Assembly (NCBI GenBank): GCA_038225555.1
Contig: JBBRRB010000003.1
Span: forward strand, 213,942-277,941
From: JANXQZ01 sp038225555
Lineage (GTDB): Bacteria > Acidobacteriota > Terriglobia > Bryobacterales > Bryobacteraceae
DNA: 64,000 nucleotides
Reading direction: 5' to 3'
Each line of letters begins with the position of its first letter. Positions within the stretch are counted from its first letter, which is position 1. The notes beneath the pieces were generated by a model that saw only the letters and a program-made list of their open reading frames with translations, did not search any database and was not told the origin of the DNA. Below, in pieces: positions 8,102 through 16,148 of the stretch. A program made the position numbers and the translations under genes.

Positions 8102-8443
8102 ATGTCCGGCCTAGAATGGGTCATCGAAGCGCATGGGTGTGACCCGTGCGCTTTGGTTGAAATGCCGCGATTGCAAGCGCTCTTCGACACGCTGATTGGC
8201 CAAATGTCGCTGCACCCGGTGAGCGAGGGCAACTGGCATCGGTTCCCCGGAGCTGGCGGAATCACCGGTCTGCAATTGTTAAGCGAATCGCACCTGGCGT
8301 GCCATACGTTTCCAGAGTTCGGATCGTTGTGCCTCAACGTATTCTGCTGCCGGCCGCGCCCGCAGGCCGATTTTGAAGCGCTGCTGGTGCGCGAGTTCGG
8401 CGCAACCCAAGTCCAGATTCGCCAAATTGATCGGCCTTACTGA
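8102..8443 (+). CDS. S-adenosylmethionine decarboxylase-like protein (SpeD family)
   Basis: A 113-aa short-type (class 1b-like) AdoMet decarboxylase. The motif ESHLACHTFPE places Ser63 where the enzyme self-cleaves to form the pyruvoyl cofactor, with His68 and Cys83 (in LNVFCCRPR) at the positions known in the Thermotoga maritima enzyme. All residues needed for processing and catalysis are therefore present. The product, decarboxylated AdoMet, is the aminopropyl donor for the SpeE-like protein four genes downstream. It lies 4 nt after the SPFH gene and 2 nt before DUF4178. Whether it makes spermidine or another aminopropylated product is unknown. Confidence 0.85.
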   Translation: MSGLEWVIEAHGCDPCALVEMPRLQALFDTLIGQMSLHPVSEGNWHRFPGAGGITGLQLLSESHLACHTFPEFGSLCLNVFCCRPRPQADFEALLVREFGATQVQIRQIDRPY

Positions 8444-8445
8444 CG

Positions 8446-9084
8446 ATGAGTTCCCCCACCGCGAACTGTCCCAACTGCGGCGCCCTGGTGGTGTTTCGCT
8501 GGTCCAGCGCCGTTCAAACCACCTGCGAGTTCTGCCACTCTATTCTGGTCCGCACGGACGTGGATCTCAAGAAGGTTGGGGAGGTAGCAGATCTTCCGCC
8601 CGACAGTTCGCCGATACAAATTGGAACCGAGGGAGTCTACTCGAACAAAAGCTTCGTCGCGCTTGGACGCATTATCTACGAGTACGAGCAAGGCAGTTGG
8701 AACGAATGGCATATCGTTTACAACGATGGCACCAGCGGTTGGCTCTCCGATGCGCAACTCGAGTACGATCTATCGTGGATCACTCAGCCTCCAGGTGCGC
8801 TTCCTTCGTCGAGTGAGTTGCGCCCCGGGCAAGGATTTAACTGGAGCGGCAAAAACTTCCGTCTGACCTCCGTAACTCACGCGCATTATAAGGGAGTGCA
8901 AGGCGAACTACCGTTCGAATTCTGGGGCAAGGACGATATTACCTTCGCCGACCTGCGCACTTACGAAGGCGAGTTCGCCACCATCGATTACAGCGAGAAT
9001 CCGCCGCTGCTGTTTATGGGAACAGCGGTGGAATTCGAGGATCTGCATTTCAAGAATTTGCGGACTTTCGAGGGCTGGTCCTGA
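8446..9084 (+). CDS. DUF4178 protein with N-terminal zinc ribbon
   Basis: The 212-aa protein opens with a zinc ribbon (CPNCGALVVFRW ... CEFCHSIL) and then the DUF4178 beta-rich domain: IQIGTEGVYSNKSFVALGRI, WNEWHIVYNDGTSGWLSDAQ. No membrane helix or signal peptide is seen, so it is probably cytoplasmic or peripheral. DUF4178 proteins are recurrent partners of SPFH, DUF350 and aminopropyltransferase genes; their molecular role is not known. Its stop overlaps the start of the next DUF4178 gene by one base, indicating translational coupling. Confidence 0.85.
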   Translation: MSSPTANCPNCGALVVFRWSSAVQTTCEFCHSILVRTDVDLKKVGEVADLPPDSSPIQIGTEGVYSNKSFVALGRIIYEYEQGSWNEWHIVYNDGTSGWLSDAQLEYDLSWITQPPGALPSSSELRPGQGFNWSGKNFRLTSVTHAHYKGVQGELPFEFWGKDDITFADLRTYEGEFATIDYSENPPLLFMGTAVEFEDLHFKNLRTFEGWS

Positions 9085-10355
9085 TGGGGCCGTCCGTCGT
9101 CAAAGCGAAAGGATTGAACTGTCCCAATTGCGGCGGGGCCGTCGAGTTGCGCGGATTTGCTCACACGCTGAGCGCTGTATGCCCCGGGTGTTTGAGCGTG
9201 CTGGACGTATCCGGTCCGCTGCTGACAATCCTGCAAACTGCTCAAGTCAAGCAGCGCGTCCAGCCCCTGATCCCGCTTGGGACGCGCGGCAAGCTCGGCG
9301 ACACGGTCTACGAACTCATCGGGTTCCAGGTTCGCGAAGTGCGCTCCGACGATGGCAGCTTCAGTTGGAGCGAGTATCTTCTCTTCAATCCCTACAAGGG
9401 ATTCCGCTATCTCAGTGAGTACAACGGGCACTGGAACTTGATTCGGCCGCTTAGCGCGCTTCCCGAGCCGACCATGGTTCGACACCGCGGAGGCGTCAGC
9501 TACCAGGGACGGAAGTATGCGATCTTCGACCAATCCACCGCCGTAACTAGTTATGTGCTCGGTGAGTTTCCGTGGCAAGTGCGCGTGGGGGAAACTGTGC
9601 GAGTGAGCGATTTTATCTCGCCTCCCTACATGCTCTCGTCCGAAGAGACGGGCAGTGAGATCACGTGGTCCCTGGGCGAATACTATACGGGTCTGCAGAT
9701 CTGGCAGGCGTTCAAACTGCCCGGCAGTCCGCGTCCGGCGGTGGGAGTGTTCGCCAATCAGCCCGAGGTGAAAACGGGTAGCGCGTTATCCGCGTGGAAG
9801 ACCTGGTTCGGTCTTATGCTGGCATGGTCGGCGATCTTGCTCTTCTTCACCGTAAAGGCAGACCGGCACGAAGTCTTTCGACATAGCTATACGTTTGCTC
9901 CCGGTCCTGGAAGTGAGCCTTCATTCGTGACTAGCGAATTCGAATTGGGGGGAGGCACTCAGAATGCCGAGATCGCCATCAATACCGACTTGCGAAGCGA
10001 TTGGGCGTACTTCAATTTCGCGCTGATCAATCAGACCACCGGGCAAGCCCGCGACTTCGGACGCGAAGTGAGCTATTACGGCGACGAAGGCAGCCCGAAG
10101 AATCGAGTAGTGGTCCCGCAAGTGGCGCCGGGAAAATACTATCTCCGCGTGGAGCCGGAAAAGCCGGCGGGCAGCACGCCGGTGAACTATGAACTCGTGA
10201 TTCGCCGCAATGTGCCGACTTACGGCTGGCTGTGGGTGGTTGCCGGTTTGTTGCTGATTCCGCCGATTGTGGTTACATTCCGAGGAAGCAGCATGGAGCG
10301 CGAACGCTGGGCTCAAAGCGATTTCGCGGCCAGTGGATCAGAGGGGGGCGAGTGA
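9084..10355 (+). CDS. DUF4178 protein with zinc ribbon and two membrane helices
   Basis: A larger relative (423 aa) of the preceding gene. It has an N-terminal zinc ribbon (CPNCGGAVELRG ... CPGCLSVLD), DUF4178-type repeats (LGDTVYELIGFQVREV; SWSEYLLFNPYKGFRYL; VRVGETVRVSDFISPPYML), a membrane helix near residue 240 (GLMLAWSAILLFFTV), a roughly 100-residue extracytoplasmic beta domain, and a second helix near residue 380 (YGWLWVVAGLLLIPPIVV). The topology puts the zinc ribbon and DUF4178 domain in the cytoplasm and the beta domain outside. The 3' end overlaps the next small gene through GTGA. Confidence 0.85.
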   Translation: MGPSVVKAKGLNCPNCGGAVELRGFAHTLSAVCPGCLSVLDVSGPLLTILQTAQVKQRVQPLIPLGTRGKLGDTVYELIGFQVREVRSDDGSFSWSEYLLFNPYKGFRYLSEYNGHWNLIRPLSALPEPTMVRHRGGVSYQGRKYAIFDQSTAVTSYVLGEFPWQVRVGETVRVSDFISPPYMLSSEETGSEITWSLGEYYTGLQIWQAFKLPGSPRPAVGVFANQPEVKTGSALSAWKTWFGLMLAWSAILLFFTVKADRHEVFRHSYTFAPGPGSEPSFVTSEFELGGGTQNAEIAINTDLRSDWAYFNFALINQTTGQARDFGREVSYYGDEGSPKNRVVVPQVAPGKYYLRVEPEKPAGSTPVNYELVIRRNVPTYGWLWVVAGLLLIPPIVVTFRGSSMERERWAQSDFAASGSEGGE

Positions 10356-10537
10356 AAAATCCGCTGTTTTTAATGTATGGCGTTATGCTGCTCGGCTTAG
10401 GTACCATGGCCGAATACCGCGGGTGGTCGTTCTCCCGCATTAACGAAAACAAAGTTGCGCCTAAATCGATTCGCGATAACCCCGGCGCATACCGATCTTC
10501 TTATGGCGGCTATTCTCGATATACCGGAGGCAAGTAA
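10352..10537 (+). CDS. Small single-pass membrane protein (61 aa)
   Basis: Starts at the GTG at 10352, overlapping the previous stop in a GTGA, and is followed after 3 nt by the DUF350 gene. It has one N-terminal helix (LFLMYGVMLLGLGTMAEY) and a basic, Tyr/Gly-rich tail with the motif PKSIRDNPGAYRSSYGGY. Small proteins with a similar SIRDNPGxYR tail are common in DUF4178/DUF350 operons, which supports a genuine gene. No function can be assigned; a membrane adaptor is plausible. Confidence 0.75.
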   Translation: MKNPLFLMYGVMLLGLGTMAEYRGWSFSRINENKVAPKSIRDNPGAYRSSYGGYSRYTGGK

Positions 10538-10540
10538 GAC

Positions 10541-10753
10541 ATGAACGATTTTCACCCTGGCTATCTGCTCAACGCCGTCGTTTTTGCGGCGCTTGGTATC
10601 TTGATCTTTTGCTTGGCGTTTGCGGTTATCGACAAACTGACGCCGTACCATCTTTGGAAAGAGATCGTGGAAGATAAGAACGTTGCGCTTGCGATTCTGG
10701 TAGGGGCAATGTCGATTGGCATGTGCATCATCATCGCCGCCGCGGTGCACTAA
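10541..10753 (+). CDS. DUF350 membrane protein (YjfL-like)
   Basis: A 70-aa DUF350 protein with two predicted helices: VVFAALGILIFCLAFAVI and ALAILVGAMSIGMCIIIAAAV. Between them lies the family signature DKLTPYHLWKEIVEDKN. This is a half-size DUF350 (many family members carry a tandem pair). DUF350 proteins occur with PspA/SPFH envelope-stress genes and with polyamine or glutathionylspermidine enzymes. The gene lies 6 nt before the SpeE-like gene. Confidence 0.88.
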   Translation: MNDFHPGYLLNAVVFAALGILIFCLAFAVIDKLTPYHLWKEIVEDKNVALAILVGAMSIGMCIIIAAAVH

Positions 10754-10759
10754 CCCGCT

Positions 10760-12256
10760 TTGTCGGTAGTTCTTTTCATCTCTGTTTTCCTGATCGCCGC
10801 GTGCGGGCTGATCTACGAATTGATCGCCGGGACGCTCGCCAGCTACCTGCTGGGCGACAGCGTTTTTCAATTTTCGACCATCATCGGCACCTACCTGTTC
10901 GCTATGGGAATCGGCAGTTGGCTTTCGAAGTTCCTGGTGCGGGGCTTGGTCGCACGCTTCGTTGGGATCGAACTCATGGTGGGGCTGGTAGGCGGATTTT
11001 CCTCATCATTGCTGTTTCTCGCCTTCGCCTACACGCAAGGCTTTCGGCTGGTTCTGTATGCAGTGGTGATTGCAGTAGGGGTGCTGGTAGGACTGGAAAT
11101 TCCGCTGCTGATGCGAATCCTGAAGGAGCGTTTCGAATTTCGCGACCTGGTCTCCCACGTTCTGACCTTTGATTACCTCGGCGCGCTCGGAGCTTCGCTG
11201 CTCTTTCCGATCCTGCTGGTTCCGAAGCTTGGATTGGTTCGATCGGCGCTGGTGTTCGGCATGTTGAACGCAGGCGTGGCGCTCTGGTCCACGTTTATAT
11301 TTCGCGATCAGCTGGGGCGCAGCCATAGGTTGCGAACGGGCTGCATCATCGTGCTGGGAATTCTGATCGGCGGAACCGTGGTCGCGGATAAAATCTCGGC
11401 AGCAGCGGATAATAATCTCTTCGCCGATGAAGTAATCTTCAGCCGCAATACTCGCTACCAGCGCATCGTTCTCACCAAGTGGAAGGACGATCTGCGGCTG
11501 TTTCTCAATTCGCATTTGCAGTTCAGCTCGCGCGATGAGTATCGCTATCATGAGGCGCTGGTGCACCCTGGCCTGTCGTCGTTGCCTGGCGCGCGGCGCG
11601 TGCTGGTGCTGGGTGGCGGCGATGGCTTGGCTGTCCGCGAGCTTCTCAAGTACCCATCGCTCGAGAGCATCACATTGGTGGATCTCGACCCGGAGATGAC
11701 CAAGCTCTTCTCCACGCATCCGGTGCTATCCGAGCTAAACAGGCACGCGCTGACGGCGAGCAAGGTGCGCGTGATCAATGCGGATGCGTTCCCCTGGCTC
11801 GATTCGGTGCAGGATCAGTTCGATTTCGTCGTAGTGGATTTTCCGGATCCCACGAGTTACTCGCTAGGAAAGCTGTACACCGCCGCATTTTACCGGCTCC
11901 TCTCAAAGCACATCAGCGCTCATGGCTTTCTGGTTGTGCAAAGCACGTCGCCGCTGTTTGCGCGTCAGTCATACTGGTGCATTGTCGAGACCTTGAAGGA
12001 ATCAGGCTTGCGGACTTATCCCTATCATGTGTATGTGCCTTCCTTTGGAGAGTGGGGATTTGTGATTGCAGGCTTGACGCAGTACGAGCAACCTCAGCAG
12101 CTTCCCGCCGGGCTCCGCTTCTTGTCAGTGCGCAATATTCCAGACCTATTCGTTTTCCCCAACGACATGCTCCCGGTGCCGGTTCAATCGAATCATTTGA
12201 ACGATCAGATACTGGTCCGCTACTATGAGCGCGAGTGGAAAGACATCGCTCGGTAG
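10760..12256 (+). CDS. Polyamine aminopropyltransferase with N-terminal membrane domain (SpeE-like)
   Basis: The 498-aa protein starts at a TTG (10760) and has about seven N-terminal helices (e.g. AACGLIYELIAGTLASYLLG, TYLFAMGIGSWLSKFLV) followed from about residue 225 by a spermidine-synthase fold: LFLNSHLQFSSRDEYRYHE, the AdoMet-binding GGGDGLAVRELL, the acidic VDLDPEM, and the catalytic loop VVVDFPDPTSYSLGKLYT. It would transfer aminopropyl groups from decarboxylated AdoMet, made by the SpeD-like protein in the same operon. The first Asp of the usual catalytic pair is kept (VVDFPDP). Membrane-anchored SpeE proteins are known in DUF350 operons of other bacteria. Confidence 0.9.
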   Translation: MSVVLFISVFLIAACGLIYELIAGTLASYLLGDSVFQFSTIIGTYLFAMGIGSWLSKFLVRGLVARFVGIELMVGLVGGFSSSLLFLAFAYTQGFRLVLYAVVIAVGVLVGLEIPLLMRILKERFEFRDLVSHVLTFDYLGALGASLLFPILLVPKLGLVRSALVFGMLNAGVALWSTFIFRDQLGRSHRLRTGCIIVLGILIGGTVVADKISAAADNNLFADEVIFSRNTRYQRIVLTKWKDDLRLFLNSHLQFSSRDEYRYHEALVHPGLSSLPGARRVLVLGGGDGLAVRELLKYPSLESITLVDLDPEMTKLFSTHPVLSELNRHALTASKVRVINADAFPWLDSVQDQFDFVVVDFPDPTSYSLGKLYTAAFYRLLSKHISAHGFLVVQSTSPLFARQSYWCIVETLKESGLRTYPYHVYVPSFGEWGFVIAGLTQYEQPQQLPAGLRFLSVRNIPDLFVFPNDMLPVPVQSNHLNDQILVRYYEREWKDIAR

Positions 12257-12260
12257 GTTA

Positions 12261-13751
12261 GTGCTAACCCGCCGCACCTTCTCCGCAGCCCTCATCGGTC
12301 TTTCCGCCAAAGCCGACCGCGCTATCCAGGGCACGTTTGTCAACGATGCGTTTCCTCTTGGTCATCAACTCCGCGATCATCATTCGTTCCCTATTCCCAA
12401 GCAAAAACTGCGAGTGCCAGTAGTCATCGTAGGCGGAGGCATCGCGGGCCTAAGCGCGGCCTGGCGTCTGGATAAGCGAGGCTTTCACGACTTCGTCCTC
12501 CTCGAAATGGACACGCAAGCCGGAGGCAACTCCCGCTGGGGCGAGAACGACATCACGCGCTTCCCGTGGGCCGCGCATTACGTCCCGGTCCCCGCCAAAG
12601 GCGAGTCTCTGGTGCGCGAACTTCTGGAAGAATTCGGGCTTTATCAAAACGGCAAATGGGACGAACGCGCGCTCTGTTTCGCACCGCAGGAGCGCCTCTT
12701 TCTGCATGGCCGCTGGCAGGAAGGGATCGAACCGGAACTGGGTACGTCGGCTGGCGATCGCGATCAGTACCGCCGATTTGAAGCTCGCATGAAAGAGTTT
12801 CGAGCCTCAGGCCGCTTCACGATTCCGATGGAGCGCGGCGCTCAGCCTTCCCCACTCGACCGCATCTCCATGTCTGACTGGCTGCGGGACCAGCGCTTGG
12901 ATTCGCCCTATCTGCGCTGGTACGTGAATTACGCATGCCGGGATGATTACGGCTCGCTGGCGAAGGACACATCGGCCTGGGCTGGCGTGCACTACTTCGC
13001 TTCGCGCGAGCCAGAAGACAAAGGTCCGCTCACGTGGCCTGAGGGGAACGGCTGGATCACTCGCAAGCTGCTGGGCAAGCTCGGCCGTTACGCGCATACC
13101 GGCACGCCCGTGTACCGCATCGCGCGCGAGGGCAACAGGCTGCGTGTTCTCACTCCTGAGACGAAGTACTTGGCTGAGTCCGTGATCTTCGCGGCGCCCA
13201 CTTTTCTCGCGCACTACTTGATTGAGGATGCGCCGCCCGCCGCTGGTTTCCAGTACTCTCCCTGGCTCACGGCGAATTTGACGCTGGATCGGCCTCCGCG
13301 CCCGGACGGAAGCGAGATCGCCTGGGACAACGTGATCTTCGATTCGCCTGCGCTGGGCTACGTCAACGCGACTCACATGAGCGTGGCATCGCGTCAGGAG
13401 CGGAATGTCTGGACCTACTATTGGTCGCTTGCGGAACATGCGCCCGCGCAGGCTCGCGAGATGCTGCTGCAGAAGGGCTGGAATTATTGGAAGGAAGCGA
13501 TTCTGAATGATTTGAGTCGGGCGCATCCTGAGATTCGCGAGTGCGTATCGAGGATTGATATCATGCGGATCGGCCATGCAATGGCTCGACCGGTGCCTGG
13601 CTTCGTTTTTTCAAATGCGCGTCAGCGCTGGCTGGCTCCGATGGGGCGCATTCATTTCGCGAATTCGGATCTTAGCGGATTTTCTATATTCGAAGAGGCG
13701 CAGTATCGGGGAGTCCGGGCTGCGGATGCGGTGCTGAAGGGACACGGATGA
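12261..13751 (+). CDS. FAD-dependent oxidoreductase (amine-oxidase-like), Tat-type N-terminus
   Basis: A GTG at 12261 gives LTRRTFSAALIGLSAKAD, a plausible twin-arginine signal; an ATG at 12225 would overlap the SpeE gene by 32 bases and bury the signal. The protein (496 aa) then shows the FAD dinucleotide fold VVIVGGGIAGLSAAWRL with the acidic LLEMDTQAGGNSRWG, and a C-terminal LDRPPRPDG/IHFANSDLSGFS region typical of flavin amine oxidase or phytoene-desaturase-like enzymes. Being last in the polyamine cluster, it might oxidise an aminopropylated product; this is inference. It is coupled by ATGA to the TIR-NACHT gene. Confidence 0.85.
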   Translation: MLTRRTFSAALIGLSAKADRAIQGTFVNDAFPLGHQLRDHHSFPIPKQKLRVPVVIVGGGIAGLSAAWRLDKRGFHDFVLLEMDTQAGGNSRWGENDITRFPWAAHYVPVPAKGESLVRELLEEFGLYQNGKWDERALCFAPQERLFLHGRWQEGIEPELGTSAGDRDQYRRFEARMKEFRASGRFTIPMERGAQPSPLDRISMSDWLRDQRLDSPYLRWYVNYACRDDYGSLAKDTSAWAGVHYFASREPEDKGPLTWPEGNGWITRKLLGKLGRYAHTGTPVYRIAREGNRLRVLTPETKYLAESVIFAAPTFLAHYLIEDAPPAAGFQYSPWLTANLTLDRPPRPDGSEIAWDNVIFDSPALGYVNATHMSVASRQERNVWTYYWSLAEHAPAQAREMLLQKGWNYWKEAILNDLSRAHPEIRECVSRIDIMRIGHAMARPVPGFVFSNARQRWLAPMGRIHFANSDLSGFSIFEEAQYRGVRAADAVLKGHG

Positions 13752-16099
13752 ACGAAGAATCAAAACAATTTCGGTTTCAGGTGGCACTTTCTTTTCCGGG
13801 CGAGCATCGTGCGCGGGTGGAGAAAATCGCGCAAGTGCTTCGAGCAACGCTGGGCCAAGAGAAAATCCTCTATGACAAGTGGCATCGTGCAGAGTTTGCG
13901 CGCCCTAACCTGGATCTTTATCTACCGAAGCTTTATCGCGAACAATCAAATTTGTTGGTATTTTTCCATTGCGGAGAGTATGTCAATAAAGAATGGTGCG
14001 GGCTGGAATGGCGGGTTGGCCGCGATCTGCTGAAACAGAAAGAAGATGACCGGCTCATGTTGCTCAAGTTGGATGATGCCGCTGTACCGGGCCTGATGTC
14101 GATTGACGGATCTCTCGACATTCGTGCCATGTCAGATGATGACGTCGCGGGGGAGATCCTGAAACGTCTTGGCGGTCCAGCGTTGGACATCGACCAAATG
14201 GTGCGCGATCTTCGTGCCCAGACGCTCGCAGATATCCACGACCACTGCGGGACCATTCGCATTTTGAATATGGAGAAGCCGGTCGAACTTGGCAGCGTCT
14301 ATACCGACGTCAACATCCTAGAGAAGCGCAGCGCGAATCTGCGCAAGACCCGCGATCAACTGATCGCTGAATCGGGACTGGACACTTTCGACCGCTTCGG
14401 GATTTTGGGCGAGAGAACCGAACGTCTCCCCGGCTTGGAGGCATTCGACAAACACCAGCGCATCATGATCTACGGAAAACCGGGCGCGGGTAAGACCACC
14501 TTTCTCAAGCGTCTGGCGATGGAGTGCGCGAATGGTCATTATCGAGCGGAGTTGGTTCCCGTTTTCGTCACCTTGAGGGACTTTGCCGATACACATGGAT
14601 CTCCTTCACTCTTCCAGTACATCGAGAGGCCTCACCCAGTTCTGGCACGGGGCCGCGCCCTGATCCTACTGGATGGATTGGACGAGGTTCGCGACCGGGA
14701 TTTTAATCGGGTGAGAAAAGCGATCGATGCGTTCACGACCGAGTTTCATCGCTGTCCCATGGCCCTCACCTGCCGGATTGCGGCCCGGGAATACGCGTTT
14801 GAGCGATTTACGGAAGTCGAGTTGGCTGATTTCGGAGCGCATCAGATTGACACTTTTGCCAACGGCTGGTTCGGAGTGCAGCACCAGGGGAAGAAGGCGG
14901 CCGCGTTTCTCGAAAAACTGAAAGCGAACAAGCCTGTATTTGAGTTGGCGTCGAGCCCTCTGCTCTTGACTTTGCTCTGCCTGGTGTTTCAGGAGCGTGG
15001 CGACTTTGGCGACAGCCGCGCCGAGCTCTACTGGGAAGGTCTCGATATTCTGCTCCGGAAGTGGGACTCCAAGCGGGATATCGAGCGCGACAGGCCGTAT
15101 GGCCTGTCGGTAACGGTCATGGAGGACCTGCTCAGCGAGATTGCGTATCGCCGGTTCCTCATCTCGGAGCATTTTTTCGATCAGGGCAGTCTCGAGGAAC
15201 AGATCGGGACCTTCTTTGCGGAGAGAAACCTGCTGAAACCCGGCGAGGAGCTCTTAGCCAAGAAGGTGCTCAATTCCATTGAGTCGAGTCTCGGCCTGCT
15301 AGTTAACCGAGCGTCACGAGTCTACTCTTTCTCGCACTTAACTTTTCAAGAGTATCTCACTGCGAAGCGCCTATCAAAGAAGCTGAGTCTGCTTGGGGAT
15401 ATCGGTTCGAAGGTTGGCGATCGGCGCTGGCGCGAGGTTTGGCTCTTGATAGTCACGATGGTGGACGCCGATGACATCATCCTGGAACTTAAAAACCTGA
15501 TTGATAAGCTTGTTGAAAAGGACCCAGAAATCCAGAAATATATGGAATGGTGCCACCGTAAGGCGGCAGCGCAACGCGGCGGCTATAAGCCGCCTGCGTT
15601 GCGTGCTTTTTATATGGCCCTCCACAGCGCGGTCGCACTCCCCGTCGCCCGCGACCTCGCCGTCGCCCTCGCCTACGCCCTCGACCTCGCCCACGCTCCC
15701 GCCCTCGACCTCGACCTCGTCATCGCCCTCGACCTCGCCCGCGCCAGCGCCAGCGACCTTGACCGCGCCGTTCGCAATGCGGTGGCAGTCGCCCCAGCGA
15801 TGGTTGGCGAGCTCCAGTTGCTGCGCGCCCAAATCCCTGACCATCCAGATCGGACGTGGTGGCTCACAATTTACCCGGCGTGGCGGGAAAAACTCCGCGC
15901 AGTAGCCATCCACCATCGCGACATCGGCCACGACTGGAAATTCACCGACAAACAAATGAAGCTTCTCAACGATTATTACAACGCCAACCTACTCCTGGTG
16001 GAATGCATGCAAGCAGCCCGTGGACTCACTAACAAAACCCGACAGGACATCGAAGACACGATGCTGCTGCCCTACGACCAAATCCCGCCTCGACCCTAG
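13748..16099 (+). CDS. TIR-NACHT STAND ATPase, probable anti-phage immune protein
   Basis: A 783-aa protein. Residues 8-145 are a TIR domain (QVALSFPGEHRARVEKIAQV) with the likely NADase glutamate Glu87 in CGLEWR. Residues 165-195 (CGTIRILNMEKPVELGSVY) are a linker typical of bacterial NACHT proteins. The NACHT ATPase follows, with Walker A GKPGAGKT (243-250), Walker B LILLDGLDE (305-313) and a later LTLLCLVF/FSHLTFQEYLTAKRL region. The C-terminus has a Leu/Ala/Asp-rich repeat (about 628-675). In relatives NACHT oligomerises on sensing infection and the TIR domain destroys NAD+. The ATG overlaps the stop of the FAD gene (ATGA), so it is probably co-expressed with the polyamine operon. Confidence 0.92.
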   Translation: MNEESKQFRFQVALSFPGEHRARVEKIAQVLRATLGQEKILYDKWHRAEFARPNLDLYLPKLYREQSNLLVFFHCGEYVNKEWCGLEWRVGRDLLKQKEDDRLMLLKLDDAAVPGLMSIDGSLDIRAMSDDDVAGEILKRLGGPALDIDQMVRDLRAQTLADIHDHCGTIRILNMEKPVELGSVYTDVNILEKRSANLRKTRDQLIAESGLDTFDRFGILGERTERLPGLEAFDKHQRIMIYGKPGAGKTTFLKRLAMECANGHYRAELVPVFVTLRDFADTHGSPSLFQYIERPHPVLARGRALILLDGLDEVRDRDFNRVRKAIDAFTTEFHRCPMALTCRIAAREYAFERFTEVELADFGAHQIDTFANGWFGVQHQGKKAAAFLEKLKANKPVFELASSPLLLTLLCLVFQERGDFGDSRAELYWEGLDILLRKWDSKRDIERDRPYGLSVTVMEDLLSEIAYRRFLISEHFFDQGSLEEQIGTFFAERNLLKPGEELLAKKVLNSIESSLGLLVNRASRVYSFSHLTFQEYLTAKRLSKKLSLLGDIGSKVGDRRWREVWLLIVTMVDADDIILELKNLIDKLVEKDPEIQKYMEWCHRKAAAQRGGYKPPALRAFYMALHSAVALPVARDLAVALAYALDLAHAPALDLDLVIALDLARASASDLDRAVRNAVAVAPAMVGELQLLRAQIPDHPDRTWWLTIYPAWREKLRAVAIHHRDIGHDWKFTDKQMKLLNDYYNANLLLVECMQAARGLTNKTRQDIEDTMLLPYDQIPPRP
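15630..15770 (+). repeat. In-frame degenerate GCCCTCGACCTC repeat inside the TIR-NACHT gene
   Basis: About 140 bases are built from 6- and 12-base units such as GCCCTCGACCTC, GACCTCGCC and GCCCACGCTCCC, encoding alternating ALDL, DLA and VALA. All units keep the frame. It would form a helical repeat in the C-terminal sensor region and could change length by replication slippage. Confidence 0.8.
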
Positions 16100-16148
16100 C
16101 GCTTCACTTTCGCACCTCCTGTTATCCTAAAAAGTCGGTCGCCCCAGA

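Noticed and set aside
15374..15955. 193-aa antisense ORF rich in Glu/Gly/Val
   Set aside because: It is the mirror of the TIR-NACHT repeat region; its repeats (VEGVGEGDGEV) come from the complementary GC-rich units.
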